Shown here in pieces: positions 46,069 through 54,832 of a DNA stretch of 64,000 bases (its first letter is position 1; every line of letters begins with the position of its first letter). The notes under the pieces are model-generated. The model did no database searches. It saw nothing but the letters and a program-made list of their open reading frames with translations, and was not told where the DNA came from. Source of the DNA: Halomonas sp. 1513 (GTDB taxonomy: Bacteria; Pseudomonadota; Gammaproteobacteria; Pseudomonadales; Halomonadaceae); the NCBI GenBank assembly GCA_001971685.1, contig CP019326.1:1-64000 (forward strand), given 5' to 3'. A program made the position numbers and the translations under genes.

Positions 46069-46992
46069 ATGATGAAAAAGTTTATTGCCATACGTTTCTT
46101 GCAATCGATTTTTGCACTTTGGGCGATCAGCCTAATAGTGTTCATGCTGACTCGCCTAACCGGGAGTCCCATCGACTCCTTACTACCAGATGATGCATCC
46201 CAGGAGCAAATCCTGGCGGTGATGCAGCACTGGAACTTGGACAAGCCACTCCATCACCAATATTTCTCCTTCCTCTTTAATGCTGTTCAGGGGGATTTCG
46301 GCGAGGCTTTGAGTCGCCGAGGCTATTCCGCCATGGAGGTGGTGATGGCCAGGCTGCCTGCCACATTGGAGCTTTCCGGTGTCGCGATACTGATGAGTAT
46401 CGTGATCGCCATACCGCTGGGCGTGCTCTCTGCGGTCAAGAAGGGCACGGCCGCCGACAGCATGGCCAATGTGGTGGCACTGTTTGGCCAGTCGCTTCCC
46501 CAGTTCTGGCTGGGCATCATCCTGATCTGGTTCTTTGCCGTTACCTTGGGCTGGTTGCCTACCTCGGGAAGGGGAGGACCGCAGCATATCATCCTGCCGG
46601 CACTGGCCATGGCGCTGTTCCAGATCGCCGCCCTGACCCGATTGACTCGTTCGGGGATGCTGGAGGTGCTCGACTCCGAATACATCAAACTGGCCCGGGT
46701 GAAGGGCGTGCCTGAGTGGAAGGTGATCTGGAAACACGCGTTCCGCAATGCCGTGATCATCCCGCTGACCTACTTCGGCATCCTGCTGGGTTCGATCCTC
46801 ACGGGATCGATCGTCATCGAGACTGTCTTCGCGTGGCCAGGTATCGGCTATCTGGCGATGGATGCCATTAGGGGGCGAGACTTCCCGCTGGTCCAGGCAG
46901 TGGTGATCTTCTTTGCCATGGTGTTCATCGCGGCCAACTTTGTGGTCGATATCCTCTATGCCTATATCGACCCACGGATTCGCTACAAGTGA
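46069..46992 (+). CDS. ABC transporter permease, DppB type
   Basis: The 307-residue protein begins MMKKFIAIRFLQSIFALWAI and has six predicted helices. It carries the typical segments MLTRLTGSPIDSLLPDDAS, LPATLELSGVAILMSIVIAI and the cytoplasmic EAA loop YIKLARVKGVPEWKVIWKHAF-RNAVIP-like region near residue 210. ATG 46069 or the next codon ATG 46072 are both possible. A TTG at 46048 preceded by AGGGGA is a third option. Confidence 0.88.
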   Translation: MMKKFIAIRFLQSIFALWAISLIVFMLTRLTGSPIDSLLPDDASQEQILAVMQHWNLDKPLHHQYFSFLFNAVQGDFGEALSRRGYSAMEVVMARLPATLELSGVAILMSIVIAIPLGVLSAVKKGTAADSMANVVALFGQSLPQFWLGIILIWFFAVTLGWLPTSGRGGPQHIILPALAMALFQIAALTRLTRSGMLEVLDSEYIKLARVKGVPEWKVIWKHAFRNAVIIPLTYFGILLGSILTGSIVIETVFAWPGIGYLAMDAIRGRDFPLVQAVVIFFAMVFIAANFVVDILYAYIDPRIRYK

Positions 46993-47053
46993 CGGCGGCA
47001 ATGGCATAGCCCAATCCCTCGGTATTCCACAATAATTTCTAGGTGTGACAGTC

Positions 47054-47938
47054 ATGGCCATTACCAGAGATTCTCAATCTCCCTTCGGCAAGGGCAGGCG
47101 CGAGACCCCATGGAAACGCTTGTCCCGCTATCCTTTGATACCCATCGGGGTACTGTTGATAGTGCTGGTCATACCGGCACTCTTCGCCAGCTATATTGCA
47201 CCCCATGACCCCTACCAGAGCTATCTGACTAATCGTCTCGCACCACCGGTCTGGGCGGGAGGCTCTTGGGAGTTCATTCTGGGTACCGATCGACTCGGGC
47301 GCTGTGTCTTGAGCCGTACTCTGCACGGTGCCTGGTATGCACTCTCCGTCTCAATGGTCGGTATCTTCTTAGGAACCGTCATCGGCACGATTCTCGGCTT
47401 AATCGCCGGCTTCAAGCGCGGGTGGGCAGATATCGTCATTATGCGGCTGGTGGATGTCTCCCTGGCTCTGCCCAGTGTCCTGCTGGCCCTGGCACTGGCG
47501 ACCATCTGGGGGCCCAGCTTTCAGTCGGTGCTGCTGGTAGTGGCCTTCGTGCTCTGGTCTTATTTCGCTCGTCAGATCCGCGGCGAGGTGTTGTCCCTGC
47601 GGGAGCGCGACTTTGTGGCCCGCTCTCGGGTCTCGGGGGCATCCGATTCGCGGATTCTGGCGCGTCACATCTTTCCCAATGTGGTCAATACCATCGTCGT
47701 CATGGCGACCCTGCAGATCGGGGTAGTCATCGTCCTCGAAGCCACGCTCAGCTTCCTGGGAATTGGAATACCGCGTCCCACCCCGGCCTGGGGGCTGCTG
47801 GTCGCCGATGGTCGCCAACTCGTGGTGAGTGCCTGGTGGATATCCTTCTTTCCGGGACTGGCCATTCTGCTGACCGTGCTGTCCGTGAATCTGCTGGGCG
47901 ACTGGCTGCGCGACCGATTGGACCCGAAGCTCATATAA
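47054..47938 (+). CDS. ABC transporter permease, DppC type
   Basis: The 294-residue protein has the N-terminal helix of the DppC group ([20 protein letters not shown]) and the periplasmic segment [20 protein letters not shown]. Further on it has [20 protein letters not shown] near residue 190 and [23 protein letters not shown] 47054 follows AGGTG by eight bases; GTG 47045 is an alternative. It lies ten bases before the ATPase gene. Confidence 0.9.
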   Translation: MAITRDSQSPFGKGRRETPWKRLSRYPLIPIGVLLIVLVIPALFASYIAPHDPYQSYLTNRLAPPVWAGGSWEFILGTDRLGRCVLSRTLHGAWYALSVSMVGIFLGTVIGTILGLIAGFKRGWADIVIMRLVDVSLALPSVLLALALATIWGPSFQSVLLVVAFVLWSYFARQIRGEVLSLRERDFVARSRVSGASDSRILARHIFPNVVNTIVVMATLQIGVVIVLEATLSFLGIGIPRPTPAWGLLVADGRQLVVSAWWISFFPGLAILLTVLSVNLLGDWLRDRLDPKLI

Positions 47939-47947
47939 GGGGGCGAT

Positions 47948-48982
47948 ATGACGATTATGGCTCATGAGAAGCGCACTCAGGAGGACATCGCTCAGGATAA
48001 CGTCCTGTCGGTCGAGAACCTGCATACTCAGCTGGAAACTAAGAACGGCATTGTTCATGCGGTAGATGGCGTGAGCTTCGAGTTGCGCCGGGGGGAAATA
48101 CTCGGCGTGGTCGGCGAGTCGGGTAGCGGCAAATCCATGACCGCCTTGTCGTTGCTGCGCCTGCTGCCGCGCCCAGCCGGACGCATTGTGGAGGGCCGGG
48201 TCACCCTGGAGGGTGAGGAGCTGCTGGACAAGAGCGAACGGGAGATGCGCAAGATACGCGGCAAGCAGATCTCCATGATCCTCCAGGATCCACAGACCTC
48301 GCTGAATCCTGTTTTCACCGTCGGCAGCCAGTTGCGCGAAGCCCTGAGGGTCCATACTCGCGATACCCGCAAGAACTTCATGAGCAAGGCGGTCGAGGGG
48401 CTGAGGCGAGTGGGGGTAGCGGCACCGGAGAGCCGTGTCGATGATTACCCCCATCAGATGAGTGGGGGCATGAAGCAGCGGGTCGTGGGCGCCATCGCGC
48501 TATCCTGTAATCCCAAGGTGATCATCGCCGATGAGCCCACCACCTCGCTGGACGTCACCATCCAGGCGCAATATCTGCGGTTGTTGCAGGACATCCGCGA
48601 GAAGCAGGATGTTTCCATAATCTTCATCACCCATGACCTGGGCATCGTGTCCAAGATGTGTGATCGGCTGTTGGTGATGTACGCCGGACGTGTCGTCGAG
48701 TCGGGCAATGTCCGCGACATCTTTAATCATCCCAGCCACCCCTATACCCAGGCCCTGCTGAAATCCGTTCCCTCCATGCGTCACAAGGCCGAGAGACTCT
48801 ACTCGATAGACGGTCAGCCGCCCCCCCTGTGGAACATGCCCGAGGGCTGTCGCTTTGCGGCGCGCTGTCCCCACGCCGATGAACGCTGCCGGAGAGAGTA
48901 CCCCCCCGAATTCCAAGCCAGCAGTGACGTCGGTGCTCCCCACTCTGCAAACTGCTGGAAACTAGAGGCCGAAGATGAGTGA
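47948..48982 (+). CDS. ABC transporter ATP-binding protein, DppD type
   Basis: The 344-residue ATPase has Walker A GESGSGKSMTALSLLR near residue 58, LQDPQTSLNPVFTVG, signature MSGGMKQRVVGAIALS, Walker B VIIADEPTTSLD and FITHDLGIVSKMCDR. The C-terminal oligopeptide-transporter domain has the cysteine motif GCRFAARCPHADERC. A GGGGGCG ribosome site precedes the ATG. It overlaps the DppF-type gene by eight bases. Confidence 0.93.
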   Translation: MTIMAHEKRTQEDIAQDNVLSVENLHTQLETKNGIVHAVDGVSFELRRGEILGVVGESGSGKSMTALSLLRLLPRPAGRIVEGRVTLEGEELLDKSEREMRKIRGKQISMILQDPQTSLNPVFTVGSQLREALRVHTRDTRKNFMSKAVEGLRRVGVAAPESRVDDYPHQMSGGMKQRVVGAIALSCNPKVIIADEPTTSLDVTIQAQYLRLLQDIREKQDVSIIFITHDLGIVSKMCDRLLVMYAGRVVESGNVRDIFNHPSHPYTQALLKSVPSMRHKAERLYSIDGQPPPLWNMPEGCRFAARCPHADERCRREYPPEFQASSDVGAPHSANCWKLEAEDE

Positions 48983-50048
48983 TACCCAAGCGCTTCTCGA
49001 CGTTCAAGACTTGACCAAGCACTACGAGGTCGTAAGCGGCAGCTTCTTCAAAAGGAAGCAGAGTATCGTGAAGGCCGTGGAGAAGGTGAGTTTCAGCCTG
49101 GCGCCGGGTGAAACCATGGCACTGGTCGGCGAGTCGGGGTGTGGCAAGACCACGACCACTAAGATGCTGCTGCGACTGGAGCAGCCCACCGGCGGGGTGG
49201 TGCGCTTCGAGGGCAAGGATGTCCAGAGTCTCGACCGCCTTGGCCTGCGCCATTACCGCAATTCGGTACAGGCTGTCTTTCAGGACCCTTGGTCCTCCCT
49301 GAATCCGCGAATGCGGGTCTACGACATCATCGCTGAGGCACTGTACATCAACCAGAAGCACTTGACCCGCGACGATATCGATAAGCGCATCGCGAAGGTG
49401 ATGGAGGATGTCGGGTTGCGTGCCGAGCAGGCGCGAAACTTCCCCCACGAATTCTCGGGCGGCCAGCGGCAAAGGGTTGCGGTGGCAGCCGCCCTGGTGT
49501 CGGACCCCAAGCTGATCGTCCTTGATGAGCCGGTGTCGGCCCTGGATGTCTCGGTGCGGGCGCAGATCATGAACCTGTTTAAGGATCTGCAGAAGGAATA
49601 TGGCATGAGCTATGTATTGGTCGCCCACGACCTGGGCACCACGCGCTTCATGGCTGACAAGATTGCGGTGATGTACCTGGGGAAAATCGTCGAGATTGCT
49701 GACACCGAGGAAATCTTCAATAACCCTAGCCACCCCTACACCAAGGCCCTGTTCTCCGCTGCCCTGCCGGCGCATCCCGATGAGCAGACCGAGGAGATTA
49801 TCCTGCATGGCGAAGTGCCCTCTCCCCTGGACCCGCCCTCCGGGTGTGCCTTCCATCCGCGCTGCCCGGAGAAGATCGGCAAGGTCTGCGAAGAGGAGGC
49901 ACCCGAGCTCATCGAGGATCCAGCGACCTTGCATCGCACCGCCTGCCATCTGTGCACGCGGGAGGCGAAGGACGCGGGCGCGGCGGCGTCGGTATTTCAC
50001 AGGCAGGGCGAGGCAGAGCCACCGAAACCCGCGGTGGGATCCTCGTGA
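48975..50048 (+). CDS. ABC transporter ATP-binding protein, DppF type
   Basis: The 357-residue second ATPase has Walker A GESGCGKTTTTKMLLR near residue 53, FQDPWSSLNPRMRVYD, signature FSGGQRQRVAVAAALV, Walker B LIVLDEPVSALDVS and VAHDLGTTRFMADK. The C-terminal cysteine motif GCAFHPRCPEKIGKVCEEE and a further CHLC are typical of the family. It begins inside the DppD-type gene, so the two ATPases are co-translated. Confidence 0.93.
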   Translation: MSDTQALLDVQDLTKHYEVVSGSFFKRKQSIVKAVEKVSFSLAPGETMALVGESGCGKTTTTKMLLRLEQPTGGVVRFEGKDVQSLDRLGLRHYRNSVQAVFQDPWSSLNPRMRVYDIIAEALYINQKHLTRDDIDKRIAKVMEDVGLRAEQARNFPHEFSGGQRQRVAVAAALVSDPKLIVLDEPVSALDVSVRAQIMNLFKDLQKEYGMSYVLVAHDLGTTRFMADKIAVMYLGKIVEIADTEEIFNNPSHPYTKALFSAALPAHPDEQTEEIILHGEVPSPLDPPSGCAFHPRCPEKIGKVCEEEAPELIEDPATLHRTACHLCTREAKDAGAAASVFHRQGEAEPPKPAVGSS

Positions 50049-50098
50049 TGTCTTCGAGTCGCTTCACGCCGAACAACGAACACCAAGGAGAACAATCC

Positions 50099-51151
50099 AT
50101 GAGCCAGCATTACGACGTTCACGAGATGACCCGCTTCAGCACCGAGCTGCTCGCCGCTGCCGGACTCGATGACGACAAGGCGAGGGTAGTGGCTGAGATC
50201 CTCGTCGGAGGCGACCTGATGGGGCACACCACCCACGGCCTCCAACTGTTGGCCCCTTATCTTGGGGAGATCCAGTCCGGGCGGATGCCAGTGACCGGGG
50301 GACCGGAAGTGATCTCTCAGCGTGCCGCCGTGGAGACATGGGATGGCTGCTATCTGCCGGGCCCCTGGTTAATCATCAGGGCGCTTGAGTCGGCCGAGGC
50401 GATGGCGAAGACCTGCGGTACCGGAACCGTGGTGATTCGCCGCTCCAATCACATCGCCTGTCTGGCCGCCTACCTCAAGTGGGCCACCGACCGCGACTTA
50501 GTGGTGGTGATCGAGTCCTCCGATCCGGCGACAAAATCAGTGGCGCCCTATGGTGGTTTGGAAGCGACACATACCCCCAACCCCATTGCCGTGGGCTATC
50601 CCACAAGCTCAGGGCCAGTGCTACTGGATGTCAGCACCTCCATCACCACCAATGGCATGGTCGGGCGGCTTAACAAGCAGAACAAGCAGCTGCCCCATCC
50701 TTGGCTCAAGGATCATCAAGGACATGCGACCGTCGATCCCGGCGTCCTGTTCAACGACCCCAAGGGCAGCATCATGCCTATTGGCGGCCTTGATCATGGG
50801 CACAAGGGCTATGCGTTAGGACTGATGGTGGAGGCACTGACTTCGGGCCTGGGGGGCTTCGGTCGCGTTCAGGCCCCGGACCAGTGGGGCGCCTCGGTGA
50901 TGGTCCAGGTGCTGGATCCGGATGCCTTCGGCGGTCTGGAGGCTTTCAAACGCGAGACAGGGGCGCTGGTAGATGCATGCCGCTCCAACCCCGTGGCCGA
51001 CGGCGATCCCGCGGTGAGGATCCCAGGGGAGCGGGGCCTTGCGCTCCACGAGACCTATCTCCAGGAGGGGGTCCCCCTGCCGGAAGGCGTTCCGGAGGCG
51101 CTTGGTGAATGGGCCGAACGACTGGGGGTAGCTTTCCCTCGGGCGCTGTGA
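50099..51151 (+). CDS. Ldh-family (malate/L-lactate/ureidoglycolate type) NAD(P) oxidoreductase
   Basis: The 350-residue protein belongs to the non-Rossmann lactate/malate dehydrogenase family that also holds diketogulonate reductase and (R)-sulfolactate dehydrogenase ComC. ATG 50099 has AAGGAG eight bases upstream. The family segments are GDLMGHTTHGLQLLAPYLGE near residue 42, VIRRSNHIACLAAYL near 120, THTPNPIAVGYPTS near 160 and GGLDHGHKGYALGLMVEALT near 225. The active-site stretch reads RSNHIACL where many members have SxHxG; the His remains. It probably oxidises or reduces a 2-hydroxy or 2-keto acid. The substrate is not evident. Confidence 0.85.
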   Translation: MSQHYDVHEMTRFSTELLAAAGLDDDKARVVAEILVGGDLMGHTTHGLQLLAPYLGEIQSGRMPVTGGPEVISQRAAVETWDGCYLPGPWLIIRALESAEAMAKTCGTGTVVIRRSNHIACLAAYLKWATDRDLVVVIESSDPATKSVAPYGGLEATHTPNPIAVGYPTSSGPVLLDVSTSITTNGMVGRLNKQNKQLPHPWLKDHQGHATVDPGVLFNDPKGSIMPIGGLDHGHKGYALGLMVEALTSGLGGFGRVQAPDQWGASVMVQVLDPDAFGGLEAFKRETGALVDACRSNPVADGDPAVRIPGERGLALHETYLQEGVPLPEGVPEALGEWAERLGVAFPRAL

Positions 51152-51213
51152 AAAGGCTTGGGAAGCACGGCAGTGAAGCTAGGCCGCACGCGAATAACGA
51201 TTCAGGGGCAAGT

Positions 51214-52128
51214 ATGAACAAAACAGCACGTATAGGATTCATTGGCCTGGGCCTGATGGGCAGGGAGATGGCCGGGCACATAGTACGCAAAGGCTATCCG
51301 CTGGCTGTAATGGCCCATCGCAACCGGGCCCCGTTGGAGTCGCTTTGTCGTGAAGGCGCGGTGGAGGTTGCCACCCCCGCGGAGATGGCGAGGCAAAGCG
51401 ATATCGTCTTTATCTGCGTTCCGACATCTGAGCAAGTCGGCGACATCGTTGCTGGTGAGCAGGGACTACTGGCCGGAGAGCAAGATGGGCTGATTATCGT
51501 TGATTGCTCGACGGTACATCCCGAGTCTACAGAGCGTCTCGCCAAAATCGCATCGCGCCATAGTGCGATTTTGGTTGATGCGCCCTTGGCCAGGACACCC
51601 AGGGAGGCTCGAGAGGGGCGCTTGAATGTCATGGTGGGCGGTGAAGAGCTTACGGTGGCTCGCATCAGGCCAGTGATCGAATGCTTCGCTGAGAATATTT
51701 TTCATGTTGGCAAGCTCGGCTCGGCACACAAACTGAAACTGATTAACAACTTCCTTTCACTGGGGTCAGCCGCCTTAGTAGCTGAGGCCGCTACCATGGC
51801 GGCACGCATGGAAGTCGATCAGCATAAATTGCTGGAGATTTGCTCTCAGGGAGGAGCGAATAGCGCCATGCTGGCGCCGATCATGGAGTGGGTCCTGGAG
51901 GGGGAGTGCACCCGGCTGCAGTTCAGTATTGGTAATGCTGAGAAGGATATGCGCTATCTTGCCGAGACTCTAGTCACCTATCAAGCGAAGTCCAGCATGC
52001 TCCCTGCTCTGTGCGAGTACCTGAATCTTGCCAGAGGCGACTTAGGACCCGATGCTTTCGTTCCCCAGTCCTATGATGCAACTGCACGCCGCAACGGCAT
52101 TGATTTGCCACGGCCTCCACAACCATGA
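51214..52128 (+). CDS. 3-hydroxyisobutyrate-dehydrogenase-like oxidoreductase, variant active-site motif
   Basis: The 304-residue beta-hydroxyacid dehydrogenase begins with the nucleotide motif IGFIGLGLMGREMAGHIVRKG at residues 7-27 (read in two parts). The substrate loop reads VDAPLARTPREAREGRLNVM where most relatives have DAPVSGG. The catalytic-lysine region is HKLKLINNFLSLGSAALVAE. Such enzymes act on 3-hydroxy acids or semialdehydes such as tartronate semialdehyde or sulfolactaldehyde. The variant loop suggests a different substrate from that of the second paralogue at 53803. AT content is higher than in the flanking dpp-type genes. Confidence 0.83.
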   Translation: MNKTARIGFIGLGLMGREMAGHIVRKGYPLAVMAHRNRAPLESLCREGAVEVATPAEMARQSDIVFICVPTSEQVGDIVAGEQGLLAGEQDGLIIVDCSTVHPESTERLAKIASRHSAILVDAPLARTPREAREGRLNVMVGGEELTVARIRPVIECFAENIFHVGKLGSAHKLKLINNFLSLGSAALVAEAATMAARMEVDQHKLLEICSQGGANSAMLAPIMEWVLEGECTRLQFSIGNAEKDMRYLAETLVTYQAKSSMLPALCEYLNLARGDLGPDAFVPQSYDATARRNGIDLPRPPQP

Positions 52129-52165
52129 ATAACTCACAGGCAGGCTTCGCCATAGTTGGGAGAGT

Positions 52166-53698
52166 ATGATGGAACTGATCAATGACTATCCGGTGGTTAT
52201 CCGCCTAGATCCGAGTGATAACGTGGGCGTGGCCACCCGCAACATCCCTGAAGGAATGTCCCTGGGTGCAGGATTTTCCAGCGCTCGGGAGAATGTAATG
52301 GCGGGACATAAGCTCGCACTGGTCGAAATCGCGGCAAATGATACCGTGGTTAAATATGGCCAAGTGATCGGTTTGGCTAGTCGCGATATCTGCGTCGGCG
52401 AACATGTACATACTCATAACCTGTCCATGCTTGAGCGCGACACCTCCCTCGAGAGTTTTTCTCCGGCAAAGCCGACCCCGGTGGAGGTAAGTGAGCTAAC
52501 CTTCGATGGATTTTACCGCCATGATGGCCGAGTTGGCACACGAAATTATATTGGGATTGTTGCGACGGTCAATTGCTCCGCTACTGTAGTCAAGGCCGCA
52601 GCGGATAGCCTCAATGCCACGGCTGGGCTGGAAGAGCTCGGCTTCGATGGTGTGGTGCCAGTTACCCATGGCTCAGGCTGCGCGATGAATACTGAGTCAG
52701 AGGGCTTCGCCTTCTTGGAGCGTGTTATCACCGGCTATGCGGTAAACCCGAATTTCGCCTTCGTGCTCGTTATAGGTCTGGGCTGTGAGACCAACCAGGT
52801 CAAGACCTTGGTGGATAAATATGGACTCTCACAGAGTGGGCGGATCGATTATTTCAATATCCAAGGAGCGGGTGGCACACGTGCCAGCATCCAGCGCGCC
52901 AGTGATCGGGTGCTCGATATGGCCAACGTCCATGCTCATGCGCGGCGCCAACCGGCTTCGCTTAGCCACCTCACCGTCGCCCTGCAGTGCGGCGGCTCTG
53001 ATGGTTACTCGGGAATCACAGCTAACCCCGCCCTAGGCTATGCGGCGGATCTTATCGTCCGCCACGGAGGTAGCGTCATTCTGGCCGAGACGCCAGAAAT
53101 CTATGGTGCTGAGCACCTGCTTCTCAATCGTGCCGTGGATGTCAGTGTCGCTCGCAAGTTGTTGGAGCGTATCGCCTGGTGGAAGAACTACACCCGCATA
53201 AATGGGGCGGAGCTGAATAACAACCCTTCGCCGGGTAATAAGGCCGGTGGGCTCTCGACAATACTTGAAAAATCGCTTGGGGCAGTATCGAAAAGTGGCT
53301 CTTCAAGTCTAAACGATGTTCTCGAATATGCAGAGATTCTCAAGACACAGGGGTTTAATTTCATGGACAGCCCCGGGTATGACCCCGTTTCAGTGACGGG
53401 CCAGATCGCCTCGGGATCGACGATCGTCTGCTTTACTACTGGGCGTGGCTCGGTCTCAGGATATAAGCCGGCCCCCTGCATTAAGCTTGCCACCAATACA
53501 CCCATGTATGAAGCTATGTCTGAAGACATGGATATTAATTGTGGTGGAATCCTTGATGGTGACGTAACAGTAAGAAGCTGTGGTGAAGATATATTTGAAA
53601 AGATCATTGCGATTGCTTCTGGTGAGAAGACAGCTAGTGAATCCTTGGGATACGGTAGCAACGAATTCGTTCCGTGGATGGTGGGAGCCGTTACCTAA
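52166..53698 (+). CDS. UxaA/GarD-family dehydratase (altronate/galactarate dehydratase type)
   Basis: The 510-residue protein has an N-terminal SAF domain (about residues 1-100, with NVGVATRNIPEGMSL and ICVGEHVHTHNLSM) and the C-terminal catalytic region. That region begins FDGFYRHDGRVGTRNYIGIV and contains THGSGCAMNTESEGFAFLER, GLGCETNQVKTLVDKYG, LQCGGSDGYSGITANPALGY and GCETN-like cysteines. Family members dehydrate altronate or galactarate, and the split form SuyAB is a sulfolactate sulfo-lyase. Fusion of both domains and length favour a sugar-acid dehydratase. The exact substrate is open. Start ATG 52166 or 52169. Base composition is clearly AT-richer near the 3' end. Confidence 0.82.
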   Translation: MMELINDYPVVIRLDPSDNVGVATRNIPEGMSLGAGFSSARENVMAGHKLALVEIAANDTVVKYGQVIGLASRDICVGEHVHTHNLSMLERDTSLESFSPAKPTPVEVSELTFDGFYRHDGRVGTRNYIGIVATVNCSATVVKAAADSLNATAGLEELGFDGVVPVTHGSGCAMNTESEGFAFLERVITGYAVNPNFAFVLVIGLGCETNQVKTLVDKYGLSQSGRIDYFNIQGAGGTRASIQRASDRVLDMANVHAHARRQPASLSHLTVALQCGGSDGYSGITANPALGYAADLIVRHGGSVILAETPEIYGAEHLLLNRAVDVSVARKLLERIAWWKNYTRINGAELNNNPSPGNKAGGLSTILEKSLGAVSKSGSSSLNDVLEYAEILKTQGFNFMDSPGYDPVSVTGQIASGSTIVCFTTGRGSVSGYKPAPCIKLATNTPMYEAMSEDMDINCGGILDGDVTVRSCGEDIFEKIIAIASGEKTASESLGYGSNEFVPWMVGAVT

Positions 53699-53802
53699 CG
53701 AATGTAGAGCATCTCAATTAATCGCGATGTGGTCTGAGCGATTCGTTAGCCATGCTTTCATAGCGGCACAATTAAGTGAAAGGAATGATTAGAGGAAACA
53801 GT

Positions 53803-54693
53803 ATGAAGCCTTCCCCCGCTATCGGCTTTATCGGCACAGGTATCATGGGTGCCCCGATGGCAGGCCGCTTAGCCAAAGCTGGCTATCGCGTGCGTGCCTG
53901 GAACCGAACACAGCGCAAGGCCGAGGTCCTTCAGGCGCTGGGGGTCGATATGATGGAGACACCCCAGGCGATGGTTGCGGACTGTGATGTCGTCATCATT
54001 ATGCTCAGTTCAGGCCCTGTCTGTGATGAGATCCTGCTGGGCCCAGAAGGTTTAATCAGCAACATGAAGCGCGATGCAACGCTGATCGTCATGAGTTCGA
54101 TACCAGTGGAAACGGCTCGTCGCCAAGCTGAGGCGGCAGCCTTACGGCAGGTGCACTATCTGGATGCGCCGGTATCCGGGGGCGAAAAAGGCGCCATCGA
54201 TGGCACCCTGGCGATCATGGTGGGAGGTGCTATCGAGAGCTTCGCAGCCGTCGAGCCCGTCCTGGCCGTTCTTGGTACGCCCGTGCATGTGGGCCCTGCG
54301 GGTAGCGGGGAGCTAGCCAAGCTTACCAATCAGCTGATCGTCGCTAACACTATCACCACGGTTGCTGAGGCCTTGTTAATGGCGGAGCGCGGCGGTGCCA
54401 ATCCCGCTAGTGTTTTAGCCGCCATGCAGGGTGGTTTTGCGGACTCGACTATTCTACGCGTCCATGGGCAGCGCATGATTGCTCAAGACTTTACACCGGG
54501 AGGCCCCGCCAAATGGCAGTTAAAAGATACGCAGACGGCTCTGTCATTTGCTGGAGAGCTTGGCCTGAAACTGCCAGTTTCATCACTTGTCAATGACCTC
54601 TTCGCAAGCCTCGTAGATAATGGTCATGGTGAGTTGGACCACAGCGCCATAATACAAGAAATCAAACGAATAAACAGTACTCCTGAGCCTTAG
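53803..54693 (+). CDS. 3-hydroxyisobutyrate-dehydrogenase-like oxidoreductase (tartronate semialdehyde reductase type)
   Basis: The 296-residue paralogue has the canonical motifs: IGFIGTGIMGAPMAGRLAKA at residues 6-25, YLDAPVSGGEKGAIDGTLAI near 122 and the lysine region SGELAKLTNQLIVANT near 165. ATG 53803 has AGAGGAAA upstream; the frame opens at 53776. It likely reduces a semialdehyde such as tartronate semialdehyde, or oxidises a 3-hydroxy acid. The upstream gap of 104 bases holds nothing I recognise. Confidence 0.85.
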   Translation: MKPSPAIGFIGTGIMGAPMAGRLAKAGYRVRAWNRTQRKAEVLQALGVDMMETPQAMVADCDVVIIMLSSGPVCDEILLGPEGLISNMKRDATLIVMSSIPVETARRQAEAAALRQVHYLDAPVSGGEKGAIDGTLAIMVGGAIESFAAVEPVLAVLGTPVHVGPAGSGELAKLTNQLIVANTITTVAEALLMAERGGANPASVLAAMQGGFADSTILRVHGQRMIAQDFTPGGPAKWQLKDTQTALSFAGELGLKLPVSSLVNDLFASLVDNGHGELDHSAIIQEIKRINSTPEP

Positions 54694-54832
54694 TTAAGGG
54701 GTTGATCATGCTCTTTGTATGATTGTGAAGCGTTTGGCGAGCCCCCCTTAGACAAGGTGATTAGCCAGGTACGTCGTATGAAAACAAGAACAAACACTCT
54801 CATCAATGCCACGGGGCACTAGGAGTCTTATT

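Noticed and set aside
44341..50048. Assignment of the ABC system as a true dipeptide transporter
   Set aside because: Family 5 binding proteins have many non-peptide ligands, and the adjacent genes are all acid-metabolising. No peptidase is in the cluster.
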